Part shown: one piece after another, positions 43,849-56,107 of the stretch
Layout: every line of letters starts with the position of its first letter
How positions within the stretch are numbered: the first letter of the stretch is position 1
NCBI GenBank assembly: GCA_930367215.1
Contig: OV884059.1
Span: 38,555,882 to 38,619,881 of the forward strand
Origin: Pollenia angustigena
Lineage: Eukaryota; Arthropoda; Insecta; Diptera; Polleniidae
Direction: 5' to 3'
DNA length: 64,000 nucleotides
Program-made: the position numbers and the translations under genes
The notes under the pieces: generated by a model
What the model saw: only the letters and a program-made list of their open reading frames with translations
The model's database searches: none
What the model was told of the DNA's origin: nothing

Positions 43849-44656
43849 CTGTGAGCGTCAAAATAAAGTGTACAGCTTATTTCCCAATATAAAAAGAGTT
43901 ATGTTAGTTATAAAAAGTTAAATTTCTACTTTGCCAAATTTGATCAGACTTCAAGCTTGCTGTCATCTGTGAAAAATACGTTGCTCCAAAAAAATAACAA
44001 AAGCAAGTTGGACAAAAAAAAACGTGATAAAAGGTAGAAATAAGAAATTCAACGGAAAAAGTATAGTCTCTAAAGTGAAGCGTGATAGGGTTAGCTTTTG
44101 TAAAACGTCCTAAAATAGATGGATCAGCCCAATAGTAACTCGATATCAACTCAAATATATATATATATATATTCGTTCCTTTTACTCCTGCAAGGAGCAT
44201 AGGGCCGCAACTCAAGTAAACATCTGGAAACATTTGGACAGACAAATTAAAAAAAAAAAACATTAGCAGCAAGCACTCTCTGAATAAAATTCTGCAGGAA
44301 GTGTAGCCAAAATTGTCTACTGAGCTAACTTTAAAATGGGTGGAATTGATGCCAAAGAGACTAGAAGCCGTCCTAATAGCAAAAAGAAATCAATTAAAAT
44401 ATTAGCCACTTCACTTTTCTTAGTATTTTAAAACTGTACACTTTTTTTTGACGCGTTTAAAACGGAGTATATTAGTTTTTTTATTGTACTGTTTTTGTTG
44501 TTTTTGAAGTATTTCAAATTTTTAATTGTAAATTGTAATAAAATTGTCCAAAGTTTTGTAAACGATAATAAACTTCTAAAAATTTGAATTCTTTTTGCTA
44601 AAATAACACTTTTTATATTGGAAAACTAGTTGTACACTTTATTTTGACGCTGACAG
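43849..44656 (+). mobile_element. Tc1-like transposon remnant, 808 bp
   Basis: Ends CTGTGAGCGTCAAAATAAAG and CTGTCAGCGTCAAAATAAAG (inverted), flanked by TA at 43847-43848 and 44657-44658. Interior retains the 3' part of a transposase. Confidence 0.85.
43990..44405 (+). pseudogene. Tc1-like transposase C-terminal relic
   Basis: The clear part is the terminal stretch ELTLKWVELMPKRLEAVLIA followed by KRNQLKY and a stop at 44403-44405, the conserved C-terminus of Tc1 transposases (usually S-M-P-R-R-L-x-A-V). Upstream (44036-44310) shows scattered transposase-like residues broken by stops and an AT repeat (44155-44172). The catalytic region is not recoverable. Confidence 0.65.
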
Positions 44657-44658
44657 TA

Positions 44659-45395
44659 GTCCAATTTTTTTTTATTATTTGATATTTTAAAAATCAAATT
44701 TTGTATTTATGTATTCTGAATATGTGTCAGTAGCAAATTTGAACGCTAATAACTGTGAAAATATTGAAAAGATTTTAATAAATATATATATTGTGCACTT
44801 CTGTAAGTAAATACCTTTGAAATAGTTTATATTTTGTTTAAATTTGTTGACATACAGAGGATTATATATGGATTGTAAAGAATACTTTTATAATTTTTGT
44901 AAAGTATTTATAATGGCGCTACGAACTAAGTCCCCAACGAACTTAGTCCCGAAAACAAAAACGAACTTTTTCCCCCAATTTTTTAAACAGAAAATAAAAA
45001 CACGACTTTTAGGGAGTTTGTTGATTTTTTATGAAAAAATTTATAATTTTGTTTCATAATGGTATAAGTCCCAATTATTCACCCTTATTCTGCGTTTCGA
45101 TTCTGATAGAAATTTTCTTTCTTTTTGCATTACGATCGTAGCTATGTTTTATTAATTTGGTAATTTACTTACGGAAAGTATGAGGATTTTTTGTTTATTT
45201 CGCTTAAAAAATTCAAAAAAAAATGTTAGTAAAATAAAACGCAATAAATATTTTTTCAAACATTAATTTTTTTTAACATAAATTTAAAAGTTTTACGGCC
45301 TTATTTATAAAAATAAAAATATTAATAAAGGAATGATGAAATGGATTTCATATGAAAATTTGTTTAATAAAAGTTTTATTAACCTGTTTTATTTT
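44659..45395. other. AT-rich stretch, no gene
   Basis: Contains two CGAACTTAGTCCC / CTAAGTCCCC motifs at 44925-44950 and nothing else recognised. Confidence 0.3.
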
Positions 45396-46250
45396 TATAC
45401 CCGCACCAAAATAGTGGAGAGGGTATTATGCATTAGTGCTGACGTGGGTGACACCTTAAAATATTGGGCCTAGACATACCTTAAAGTATATCGATCGATT
45501 CAGAATCTCTTTCTGAGTTTATTTAAAGATGTCCGTCCGGGTGGCTGGTTGTCCATGTTACCTTGTGCGCAAAGTTCAGGTCGCAATTTTGGAGATAATT
45601 TGATCAAATTTGGCACATAGGTTCTACGTGACACAAGGACAGAATCGTAGTGCCACGAGGGGAGATAGGGGGCAATTTTTGCTTCTCGAAACTACCAAAC
45701 CGATTTTAATGAAATTTAAAACAAAGATAGAAGCATATTCATATAGCCAAATATTCTCGAAGATTTGTTTTTAGTGGCGGTCGTGGTTTTTTGCTCAAAT
45801 CTCAGCCATTTATCGACCGAATTTCGATAGCAAACAATTCCGGACCATATGTGACATAAATATATAACTACCAAGTCCCCATCATATCTAGGGTCTTCGG
45901 CAAATCCATTTCAACGAACAGACGGACATAGATAAATCAACTTCGCTCCTCATAAGGACCCAGAATATATCGCTCATTTGCTGCAAGACCGGCATAACTC
46001 AAAAAATAAAATTTTGGAGTTAGAGATGCAGAATTGTTTGCTTCGTTTTTCTTTATATTGTGTATTAAATTCATCTTTATATCTTTTATACTTTCCCAGT
46101 TTGAAGAGAATGTGTCTTCTTTTTTTCTAAGTAGTTAGAGCAAATCAAAAACTTTAAATGCGTTTATCTCGAAATCGATTTTTTTGAGTTATGCCGGTCT
46201 TGCAGCAAATGAGCGATATGTAGAAATTACAAACGGAATGGCAAACTTAT
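45396..46250 (-). repeat. dipteran dispersed repeat (TATACCC / AAGTTTGCCATTCC type)
   Basis: The left end reads TATACCCGCACC with GGAGAGGGTATTATGC. The right end, read on minus, gives TATATATAAGTTTGCCATTC, then (beyond a MITE) TATTCTGGGTCCTTATGAGG, GTCCGTCTGTTCGTTG. The same block order occurs in the fragment at 13070-13205 and in repeats abundant in Drosophila. Confidence 0.65.
45970..46216. mobile_element. Tc1/mariner-like MITE 'TCGCTCATTTGC', 247 bp
   Basis: Perfect terminal repeats TCGCTCATTTGCTGCAAGAC continuing CGGCATAACTCAAAAAA, TA flanks. Splits the dispersed repeat, whose two parts rejoin cleanly when it is removed. Confidence 0.85.
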
Positions 46251-47885
46251 ATATAAAAATATATATAAAAAGGCATGATTAAAAAATAGGGGGAAAAATC
46301 ATCGTGAAAACTATGTGTTATTTCTACGATATATTATTTTATATTATTTGAAAAATTGCGGTGCAAATTCAGTTTCGATACAAAAGCTAAATGCCAACTT
46401 TGTACTCTCTATCACTTTCCCAAAATTTTAAAATCGATCTATTTTTATCAAATGCCTGAATATTTATTAAAAACAAATTCAAATTATTAAAAAAAAAAAA
46501 AATTTTTTTATGTTAGTCTTAAGAATAAATTAAATTAAAGAGCAATGATCTACTCTAAAAAAATATGCAGTTTTAATCTCACATGAAGTTATTAAATCTT
46601 TCGTTTTAATTACCTGTATATTATCCGAGGGTAAAACCCAAGTCTGGTAATTATCCAAATTACGGTGAATATCCCAAAAATTATATCGCATAATTTTTGA
46701 TAGTTTGCATATTTAGTCAATTTAGCTGCCTAAAAAGAAAACAAATTGCATCAAAATTATTTGGTTTATTTTGTTTGTTTTTGTTTGTGTTTAGAGTTTG
46801 TGTGGGGAGTTATGGGCACAAATCAGATATAGGTTTTGAAAGTCGATTATAATACATAGTAATCGTCATAGAATATAACTAGTATGTCGACTCTTTGACA
46901 GGTAACTCAGATGTCAAAAGTACATAACTCATGTTTGAATAAGTGAGTTTTTTTGTTTAAGTATTGATATTTAAAACTATTTTTACCTCTCACATAGTTG
47001 CATTAAATTTTGTTTCTAAAATAAAATTTTCTAAGTTCAAGAATTTTCCATTTATTTAATACTGACTGCATCTACATAAATATAAACTTTTCAAACCATA
47101 GTTTGTTTAATTTTTATTTTGCAAAATTTGAAAATATTTAATTAATATAGGATTATTTGGGAGATTTCTATTTATTTTATTTATTTTTAATTTTTAAAAA
47201 AATTTTAAAATTGCAAAACGAATGCGATTGTATTAGATAATAAATTGATAGTATTGCCAAATAATTATCTATATTACATTAAAAAATTGTTACTATAGAA
47301 ATCTGAAATAAATTTTCTCTTTAATAGAAGATATCGGCCCCTATTACGGTTCGCAACTCAACTCAGTTGAGTTGTAATTAAGACAACTGGTTGTGATCAG
47401 TTGTAATTTGTTTATGTTTTTGTTCACCGCAATATAGCAAAGTTGTAAACCATAAACAAAAAATTAAAATATACATATACACACAGTATGCAAAATTTTG
47501 AGTTATTATCATTTTCTAACAATCATCGGATCTTCGACGAAAAACAAGTCAATTTATAATTTATTTTGGAAAATAAATTCTAAAATTGAATCGTCTTTGA
47601 TTGCATATCAAATTGAATTTTAAAAAATTTAACAATAATAATAATAATAATAATAATAACAATAATGGTCCATATGGTATATGTATTTTGTATTTTTATA
47701 AGTAATTAATTTATGGAATATCCAATCTGGTATATATATGTTCATATATACTTTGAAATGTAAAATTTTTTTGGCCTATTTTTTGTGAATAAATAATGTA
47801 TACTGGGTAGTATGCAAAAGTAGTTGATTAGTACCGAAAGTATGTACATCACTTTTTAAAACATACACAGCCGTATTCATAACCC
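46251..47885. other. 1.6-kb AT-rich stretch, no gene
   Basis: Long AT-rich DNA with a short palindrome AACTCAACT-C-AGTTGAGTT near 47355 and an (AAT)n microsatellite at 47634-47660. No conserved frame. Confidence 0.35.
47634..47660. repeat. (AAT)n microsatellite
   Basis: About nine uninterrupted AAT units. Confidence 0.9.
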
Positions 47886-48054
47886 TAGGTCTACACTAAA
47901 GATAAATATCTCAGCCATTTGGCAATAACGTCGGCAGAATAACAAAGCAATATTGCTTATTGCTCAGCTTATGTTAAAGGCATTAGAAAACGACTTTATG
48001 TTAACTCATAATTTGAAAAACGTCAAGGAAGAAGTACAGTGTAAAAACTGGCGC

Positions 48055-48325
48055 TTTCTTGCAAAAATTATTTTTATTGATATAAATTCTTTCTTATTCG
48101 ACTTTATTATTAAAATGTATATTAATTTGTTTAAGCTTGAGGCCTTTTTTATATAAAAATATTAATTTTACTTTAACAAAAAAAAAAAAAATTAATAAAA
48201 TTAATATTTTTATATAAAAAAGAACTCAAACTTAAACAAATTATTATAAATTTAAATAATATAGGTCGAATAAGAAAAAATTATATTAATAAAAATAATT
48301 TTTGTAATTTTATTTTAGTGTTTAT
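48055..48325. repeat. fold-back repeat with ~115-bp AT-rich arms
   Basis: The left arm (CAAAAATTATTTTTATTGAT ... TTTAAGCTTGAGGCC ... TATAAAAATATTAATTTT) is mirrored by the right arm 48192-48322, separated by an A-run. Confidence 0.7.
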
Positions 48326-48690
48326 TAAATTCATTAAGGGTAATCACGATGGTCATTGTGCAAATTTGCAATGCGTAAATTTGCAGTGCATATTATGATT
48401 GATCGTGAGCATACCACTTTTATTTTTGTGCAAATATGCTATTTTTCTAAAAATGTATGCTGGCAACACTAAAACTTCTGGCAGCACTGTAAAAATCTGC
48501 ATTTGTTTACAATTATACACAAGCAAATTAAAATAAATGTTTTCTTTTTAATTAATTTAAATTTAATTCTCTATTTTATTTAACAATCTGCGAAAATGTT
48601 CAATTTATAAGTTTCCTTAAAAACAATATGGCGGCTTATATGTCAAATGTTGTTATTTACATTTGTTTGCAAATGAGCAAATGAGCAAAT

Positions 48691-50266
48691 ATGCACTACT
48701 AACTTTGCTCATGGATTTCAAAGAAACCTTAGAATTAATTGATAATTGGTCCATGAACTCTGGTGCTGATATGTCGCTTGAAAAAACAACACATCTGCAT
48801 ATTTGTAGAAAACTAAACTGTAGTAATATTAACGTTAGCTTTAAGAATACAATTATACAAAATGTAAATAACTGTAAAGTATTAGGACTTAATTTTGATA
48901 CTAAATATAATTTTAAGAATCACTGTAATTACTTAAAGAGAGATCTGACAAATAGACTAAACATCATAAAATATTTATCGTTCTCCAAGAGCCTCATGCA
49001 CACCAACAGCCTACTAAGATTAGTAAAATCGATAATACTATCGAAAATCGATTACGGTCTGGTCATCTATAATAAAGCTTCCAAAACTACATTCAGACCA
49101 CTCGAAACCATAATGAATTCTGCATTACGAACAAGCCTGAGAGCATTCCGTACAACCCCAATTAAAAACATTCTAGCCGAGAGTGGTTTTGATCCTCTTC
49201 GCATTCGCGCCAATAAACAAAAATTCTGCTTACTTCACAAAACATGCTGCCATAAATCGTCTCTATTATATAAACATATCAGCCTGCTTAAAAAAAGGAA
49301 AACTGAACAGAAGTATGCATCAACCCTATCAAATCTATTCAAAATTGCTAATAAATACGAAATCAAATATACTGTGCCTTATGAGCACAACCCACCTTGG
49401 ACGTTAGATTCAACAAATTTTTTAAAAAATCTTCAAATATATAATAAAAACAATTACCCAGCTATTATTTTTAAATCATTGTTCTCTGAAATCTCTAATA
49501 CATTCAAATCAGATAATTGGCACTTTTTCTTTACTGACGGGTCAAGAACTGCTAACCATGTAGGTTTTGCAATCACTGATGATGCCGGGCATACGCAGAA
49601 AAAAGACTTATTACCACAAGAAGCAACTATATTCGAAGCCGAAGCGGTGGCAATAATCGAAGCTATAAAATTATGTGAAAAATCTAACTTTAAACACATC
49701 ATATGCACAGACAGCCAGTCAGTTTTTCAAGCAGCTTTAAATTCCTCAAACAAAAACGACATAATTGTTTCTCTTCAACAATATCTGTTAAAAATTAAGA
49801 ACAAAGTCAAGTTACTATGGGTTCCTAGCCATATTGGTATCACAGGAAATGAGGCAGCTGACATAGCTTTTGAATTCCAACTTCAAAATTAAACACATCT
49901 ATTAATCGGAAGTGGTATAATTACGAGCATCCTTATAAATCTATTAACCCTAATAAAAAACCCATACATCTCCCAACGTCAACTAATTGCCAGAAAAATA
50001 AATGCTTTGTTAGACTACGGTTATCTCACACAAAGCTTACTCATGAATACCTGATAAATAGACGCCCCCAACCTGAATGCTCATACTGTATTAATTCACC
50101 TTTAACGATTTCACATATATTGAGCGACTGCCCTGCCCTTGCTGAACTTCGCAGTACCATCTCTAATTCACCAAATATGATAAATATGCTAAAAACTCCA
50201 TCCGAAAATAACATCAACATAGTCTTCAATTTTTTGCAAAATCTCTCTTTACACAATAAAATTTAA
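48691..50266 (+). pseudogene. non-LTR ORF2 C-terminal part: RT thumb, RNase H, CCHC, frameshifted
   Basis: The frame begins just downstream of where the YADD box would be (TLELIDNWSMNSGADMSLEK, then the VLGLNFD motif). It continues through a thumb/connection region to an RNase H domain: FFTDGSRTANHVGF, IFEAEAVAIIEAI, ICTDSQS and GITGNEAADIA carry the D-E-D-D catalytic residues. A stop at 49890-49892 results from a single frameshift between about 49866 and 49890. In the next frame coding resumes as NTSINRKWYNYE, then a zinc-finger-like C-x2-C-x7-H-x4-C (CSYCINSPLTISHILSDC) and ends at 50264-50266. An RNase H with this finger points to the I/LOA/R1 group. Five or six residues before position 48691 are host DNA read in frame by chance. 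Confidence 0.85.
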
Positions 50267-50427
50267 TAATGCAAACTTTATATATGTATCTTCTACGTTA
50301 ATACATAGAACCTACTTATTAGTACCTAAGAGCCGATAGCCGTTAGTCGCTAGTGCTTTACAATTAAGATTTATTGTAATTCAATTATAATAAATGTGTT
50401 AATAAATAAATAAATAAATAATAATAA
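48691..50427 (+). mobile_element. 5'-truncated non-LTR retrotransposon with RNase H
   Basis: 1,737 bp, duplication GAGCAAAT at 48683-48690 and 50428-50435, TAAA-repeat tail at about 50396-50420. Only the 3' third of ORF2 is present. Confidence 0.85.
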
Positions 50428-50839
50428 GAGCAAATTGCAAATACGTACATTTTGTTGTTGTGTTGTGCAAATGTGTGTATTTTTGCACGCATTTGCATCG
50501 TTTGCACACTTTGCACTACCCATCGTGATTTCCCTTATTAATTTAATTCTTTTACTACAATTATAATTTGCTACCATTTCACACATTTAATTTCTTTCTC
50601 ACACAATTTGCTTTTATATTGTTCTTTTTTGTTTCTTTTTTCTCAATTGATAACCAAATTTGACGTTTTATGTAAGCAATAATTGTCAACGAAAACGGAC
50701 TAACAATTATTGCAACATAAATTGTCGGCAAAAAAATTGCTGTCTACATTAAAGATAACATAATTTTGACATTTACTGCATTATATGTCGCAATAATTAT
50801 CTCTGGTATAGACGGGCAGTAATGAATATTTGGCATTAA

Positions 50840-51443
50840 TGGCGATTTCTTTTCTGAGAAAAATGTTGCATTAATGTTACATGTTCTACATTTTTGTGTT
50901 CGTTTGTACATAAAATACAACTGTGGGAAAAATTTTCAAGTTCTTTTGTGAATATGTTGATAAAAAACATGCAAAACATGTTGCATGTTTTACCCTTACT
51001 TTTACTTAAGGTGTTCATACTGCCCTGTCTTACAACTTTGGTACTTACTACTTTGTTTGTACAACCAATGTTTTATTTTGCTTGTCATAACTCATAAGCT
51101 CATAATTTTGTAAAAAAAATTATTTTAAAAGAAAATATAAATATATTTACACATTAAAATCAAAAAAAGTCTATTTATATTATAATCGTTTAAATTTTTC
51201 TAAGCCATTAGTGATGTCAATATTTGTTTTCAAGCCATAATTGAGTTCAGAAACCGCTCAAATAGCATTAAAAATCGCTCATGAAGTACATTAATTATGA
51301 AAGTGTAATAGTTGTAAATAAAAGCAGCTAATTGTGTTCTATTAAAATTGCACATCATGTAACACTTCCAGTGATTATAGGTAACATTAGAAAATGTTAC
51401 ATGTATATACTGTAGCATATTGTTTTCAGAAAAGAAATCGCCA
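50840..51443. mobile_element. Harbinger-like MITE 'TGGCGATTTCTTTTCTGA', 604 bp
   Basis: Ends TGGCGATTTCTTTTCTGAGA and TGGCGATTTCTTTTCTGAAA, TAA at 50837-50839 and 51444-51446. ACATGT-rich subterminal motifs. Confidence 0.85.
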
Positions 51444-51551
51444 TAATAAGATAACACTTAAGCTGAAGGTCCACACCATGCCTTTATGCGTCTGTCCTTT
51501 TTATGCATTTGACAAAAAAGTAGAATAAGTGTATTTGTATATGACAAGCAG

Positions 51552-51794
51552 GGGTCTAATTACCGCATACGATATCGAGCAATATTGATCGAAATTTTTT
51601 ATTTTGGTATTATGACTCTCGATATCGAATGAAATGTGTCGTAATTTGAGATGATAGCATTCGATATCGGGTAACCAAAGCCATTACAACTCTCTAGTTT
51701 TCATTCGATACGTCAGTGTCTATCGAATGCAGAAAAATACGATAGTTTACTCGATACGATAGCTTACTCGATATCGAATTCGGTAATTAGGCCC
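51552..51794. mobile_element. MITE 'GGGYCTAATTACCG' sitting inside the hAT terminus
   Basis: 243 bp, ends GGGTCTAATTACCG and GGGCCTAATTACCG, CGATATCGA-type internal motifs, 3-bp duplication CAG at 51549-51551 and 51795-51797. Confidence 0.85.
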
Positions 51795-52389
51795 CAGGGT
51801 TGTTATGCTTTTTTCTTCAAAAATCGTCAAAAGTTTTAACAAAATTAGTCAAAATCGTCATGAACAGTTAACAAAATCGTCAAATATGTAAATTGTACAA
51901 ATTGGAGACAATTTATTGCATTGAGTGGTTCAAAAATACAAATTTTTAGCAAGAAATTGTATTAATGATAAAGAAAGTGATATGGTTAAGTTTTATTCTA
52001 TTTATTTCAGCAAGTGGGCTGAAATATATTTATCATAAGAAAAAATATATTTTCATAAAAACATAACAAAAATTTATTTATTTCATTTATCCATATTCAC
52101 AAAAACATTAAATAAAAACAAAATCGCATTTGCTATTAACTGGAGCCATCTTTGTATGATTAATTTTTAGCGCTATCACTAATGTAAATTGTTTTTACTG
52201 CTGAAGGTGATAAACCAAGGGTTCTGTCTATATAAACCCGACTTGAAACGTTTTATTACGTCCAATTTTAGTTCCAAACTAGTGCATTTTCTTCACTTTG
52301 CACTCATTTTTCTACACAACTTCTTATTAAGAACTATACTCAACTATACTTAGAATAACTTACCTATAAGAATTAAATGGGAATTCGCC

Positions 52390-54535
52390 TTTTTACACGC
52401 AAATAGAAAAATTCTTCACATATGATTATGACATCAGCAAAAAAATAAAATCGTATGTAGCGACGTGTTATTGTAGGCTGAGAAATAAGGCTAAATCTGT
52501 AATTAGGAAATCGCGTCGAATATATGGTGAACGTTTGTTTACTGGGATAAATAATAAACAAATGTGGAGTAGGTTACGTAGTTTAGGTTGTACTGGTCGT
52601 GCGGAATCTGATGCTGATATAATGGATGTTGAGAAAATAGCTAGATCTTTTTTAGGCAATATGAGGCCTAATGTTTATGGTGATTTTATATTTGATAACT
52701 TATCGGATAGTATAGGTTCTTTTTCTTTTAATCCGGTCACTGAAACTGATTTTCTTATAGCCTTGAATTCTATTAAATCTAATGCCATTGGTCATGACAA
52801 TATTCCTATTAAGTTTATAAAACTCATTGCTCCCAAGTTTTCTATATGTAATAAACACGATATTTACTGTCGGCAAGTTTCCCACTAGTTGGAAAATTGG
52901 TAAAGTAGTTCCCATCTCTAAAGGAGATACTAATGGGAGTTTTAGACCCATTACTATTTTATCGGCGATGTCTAAAATTATGGAAAACTTAATAAAGGTG
53001 CAGATTTTATCCCATTGTGATAAATATTCGTTAATTAATCCAAATCAATATGCCTTTCAAAAGAATCTAAACACTACTTCCTTACTACTCTCGTTAACTG
53101 AATCCGTTAGGAAAAAATTGGATAGTCATTTAAATTGTATATTGGTTTCTTTAGACCTTACTAAAGCATTTGATCGCATTAATCATTACATTCTTATAAA
53201 AAAGCTTTATGAGAACTTCAATTTTTCTAAATCAGCGTGTAAATTAGTATATTCTTATCTCATAAATCGTTACCAATATGTTTCCTTTAATGGGTCGTGC
53301 TCTAGTGTGGATCTTGTTATCTCTGGGGTACCCCAAGGTTCGGTTCTTGGCCCTTTATTGTTTCTTATGTATTTAAATGATTGCATTCCAATTATGAAAA
53401 ATAACTTCTGTCAGCCCTTTGTTTTTGCTGATGATATCTTCTTATTGTATACTGCGGATTTTAGACATTTCAATTTCGAAAATTCTTTAAATAATCATTT
53501 CAGTTCTTTATCCATGTGGATGCATACGAATTCGCTTGAGATAAATCCTACTAAAACGAAGGCAATGCAATTTTATTCTTCTGAAAGGAATTTGTCTTAC
53601 CCTAGACTATTCATTGGTGGCTGTGAAATTGGTTTTTCAGGTTCTCTTAAATGCCTTGGTATTATTCTGGACTCCAAATTAACGTTTTCGGATCATGTTA
53701 ATGCCATAGCTAACACATGCTGTCTAGTCTTGAGAAGACTTTATCGATTGAAAGCTTTTACACCTAAGTATATTAGAAATCGACTTGCCTATTCTCTAAT
53801 TATGTCACGTGTTAACTACGGCATTGAGGTTTTTTCTGGAACTTGGTCTTATAATTTGCACATTATTGAGGCAATTCTCAGAAAAATTGTGCGTTATGTT
53901 TTTGATGTGAATATACAAGAGCATGATCGTGTTTCGTTGCTTGTTCCTGTATTTTTAAAATGTGATTTTCATCATTACTTGAGTCTACGTATTTTGCTCC
54001 ACTTTTATAAAATAATGATACATAGGCAACCTACTTTACTGTTAAATATGTTTTCTTTTATTAATTCAACACGTAACGTTCAGATTGATGTTCCACTGGG
54101 ACATCTTTCTGTTTTTCATCGTTCTTTTCTAATTAGAGTACACAGAACTTGGAGTACACTTCCAAATAATTTAAAATTGTTTTCGTATTCTTACCTTACA
54201 TATAAAAGGAAACTCCTTGAGCATTTTAACAGAGTTCAAATTTAAATATTTAATTGCATTACATTTTCGTATGCATTATCTATTACATTGTTATTGACTT
54301 GGCTGTAGAGACCTTATTTTTATTCTTAAAATTCTTTATACAATATTTATATGGCTGGGGAGCCTTTTATCTTTTATCTTTTATTTTGAATTTTTTTTTA
54401 TATTTAGTAAATTCTGTTAAATATTTACTAGTGTACATATATACATAGATATATTACTAACAATACATGCTCTTGGCCACGAAGGCTTCTTTGTATTGAT
54501 ATTTAATAAATAAATAAAAAAAAAAAAAAAAAAAA
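52390..54535 (+). mobile_element. 5'-truncated non-LTR retrotransposon (Jockey/CR1-like)
   Basis: Carries the RT part of ORF2 and ends in TAAATAAATAAA plus a long A-run (about 54506-54535). The 5' edge is uncertain; the coding frame is open from 52370 but the first residues are not recognisable. Inserted within the hAT element. Confidence 0.75.
52460..54245 (+). pseudogene. non-LTR reverse transcriptase with one frameshift
   Basis: The first frame (to about 52845) holds RRIYGERL, NNKQMWSRLRSLG, the linker and SNAIGHDNIPIKFIKLIAPK. A one-base shift in a run of T near 52842-52848 moves coding to the frame of 52827-54245, which holds TVGKFPTSWKIGKVVPISK, FRPITILSAMSKIMENL, VSLDLTKAFD with the first catalytic aspartate, GVPQGSVLGP and the FADD box (about 53424). 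The C-terminal part follows without stop to 54245. No endonuclease (5'-truncated) and no RNase H are present. Similar in architecture to the intact copy at 878-3670 but clearly a different family. Confidence 0.85.
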
Positions 54536-54908
54536 TCGAAATCATTAAAACGCAAAGCGGATTTAACCAATTTTTAAAAAGCGGACCAAATAGGACCGAC
54601 ACAAATCGGAGCTCTAGTGTATATTTTTTGCCGTATCGATGGCATTCATATAATTTTAGAATTCGAATTACTAGTGCTTCTAATGAAAACCACCTGGTTT
54701 GTGATGGGGAAGTACTTTTTTTGCTTAAAAAATTGATTTTTACGTTTTGAACTGTTCTCAATATAATTGTTAATATTTCTTTTACGGGTTTTATTGATGG
54801 CAGAAAATCGTCATAAAACTATTACTTTTAGTTTAAAAATCGTCAATCGTCATATTACTGTATTTTCTCAAAAAAATCGTCAAAATGACGAAAAATCGTC
54901 ACATCTAA

Positions 54909-55757
54909 AGCTGGGATCACACGATTGCCGCAATGCACCAATTTTCACACTTTTTAATACACCAATCGTGTGACTGCACAACCAATTGGCTCATGTACCA
55001 ATCGAGGACAATATTGTGCTTACTTTTACCAATCAAATGCAACTCTGGTGCGGCAATCGTGTGACTGTTTGCTATGCAACCACGCGTCAATAAAAATAAC
55101 AAAAATGCACCAATATTTATTGCCTTCTTGTGCGGCAATCAAACAACACAAAACGCGCCAATATTTGCCTTTTTTTTAATAAATTTAACGTTTTTGTGTT
55201 TCCTATAGCAAGTAATGAAGATAAATATGTATTTATTAATTATGCATTTTAATTTTTTTTTTTAATTTTTGTTATTAACAAATATGTTTGTACATATGTT
55301 CACAAGCATACTATGTATGTAGCTGCTAAGTGCGAAAATTTTTATCAAAGATATTTAATAAAATTAACATTCGAAATTGTTGAACTAATTTTTGGAATTT
55401 CATAAATTTTTCTTAAAATATTTTTAACAAAACTATTCAACAAAAAATTGTAGAGTACCTATGAACAAATTTTTCGTTTTTAATGAACGTACCAACTAGA
55501 ACTTCCAAACAAATAAAAAAGCTACCACAACAGCTGTTTTCGCAGTTGTCAAGTAATGACAATCGTGTGAATGTGCTGCGGTAATTATTGTACCCATTTC
55601 ACTTTGTACCAACTAGCGGCAATTAAATTTGTATAAAACAGGGCAATCGTGTGATTTCAGAATATTTGATTGGTGCAATTTCTTTATTGTGCGTCAATAA
55701 AGCACAATCAAAATTGTGCCATATTGGTGCATTTGTGGCAATCTTGTGATCCCAGCT
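54909..55757. mobile_element. Harbinger-like MITE 'AGCTGGGATCACACGATTGCC', 849 bp
   Basis: Ends AGCTGGGATCACACGATTGC and AGCTGGGATCACAAGATTGC, TAA at 54906-54908 and 55758-55760. The inside has many copies of CAATCGTGTGA / ACCAATC on both sides. Confidence 0.9.
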
Positions 55758-55776
55758 TAACAACCCTGATGACAAG

Positions 55777-56100
55777 TTACACAGCAAATCGTATAGAATG
55801 AAAAAAATTAGTCAGCTGTTATTGATGGCCATGGATGACAAATCATATTTTATTTTCAATGTTATCGATAAACATGTTTGTGGGGTGGATTACTTCTTAC
55901 TATTTTTTTTGCAATAAACAAGTTTTTAATAAGAGAAAAAGCTTTTGTAATAAAGATTGTATAAACTTTAAAGAATAAAATACATTAAAATTACTTTTTA
56001 TCACAATTTTACCACGAAAAAAATTTGCCATTCTAGTTATCGATTACTTTTATGTTCTGAGTGTCATCTTTGTTGTGTTTATTATTTTTTTTAAGTCTGA
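55777..56100. other. AT-rich stretch, no gene
   Basis: Nothing recognised. Confidence 0.3.
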
Positions 56101-56107
56101 GTTCATA

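Larger units (their letters stand above)
48336..50536. mobile_element. non-autonomous element 'AAGGGTAATCACGATGG' with TGCAAAT repeats
   Basis: Ends AAGGGTAATCACGATGGTCA and AAGGGAAATCACGATGGGTA, flanked by ATT at 48333-48335 and 50537-50539. Subterminal TTTGCAAAT / TGCAAAT motifs abound at both sides. A non-LTR element has inserted into it. Confidence 0.75.
47887..50817. mobile_element. possible outer element 'GTCTAYACYARAGATAA' around the 48-50 kb nest
   Basis: The left edge GGTCTACACTAAAGATAAAT and the inverted right edge GTCTATACCAGAGATAATTA are similar. The left interior GCAATAACGTCGGCAGAAT matches the MITE at 38611. Exact ends and target duplication not resolved. Confidence 0.4.
51549..55768. 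mobile_element. hAT element 'CAGGGTTGTTA' with three later insertions
   Basis: Exact 8-bp duplication ATGACAAG at 51541-51548 and 55769-55776. The terminus CAGGGTTGTTA is visible as CAG (51549-51551), then a 243-bp MITE, then CAGGGTTGTTA from 51795. The right end, inverted, is CAGGGTTGTTA once the TAA-flanked MITE is removed. Subterminal AAATCGTCA motifs are frequent. No transposase recognised, though a short coding-like piece on minus (52130-52270) may be a remnant. Confidence 0.88.
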
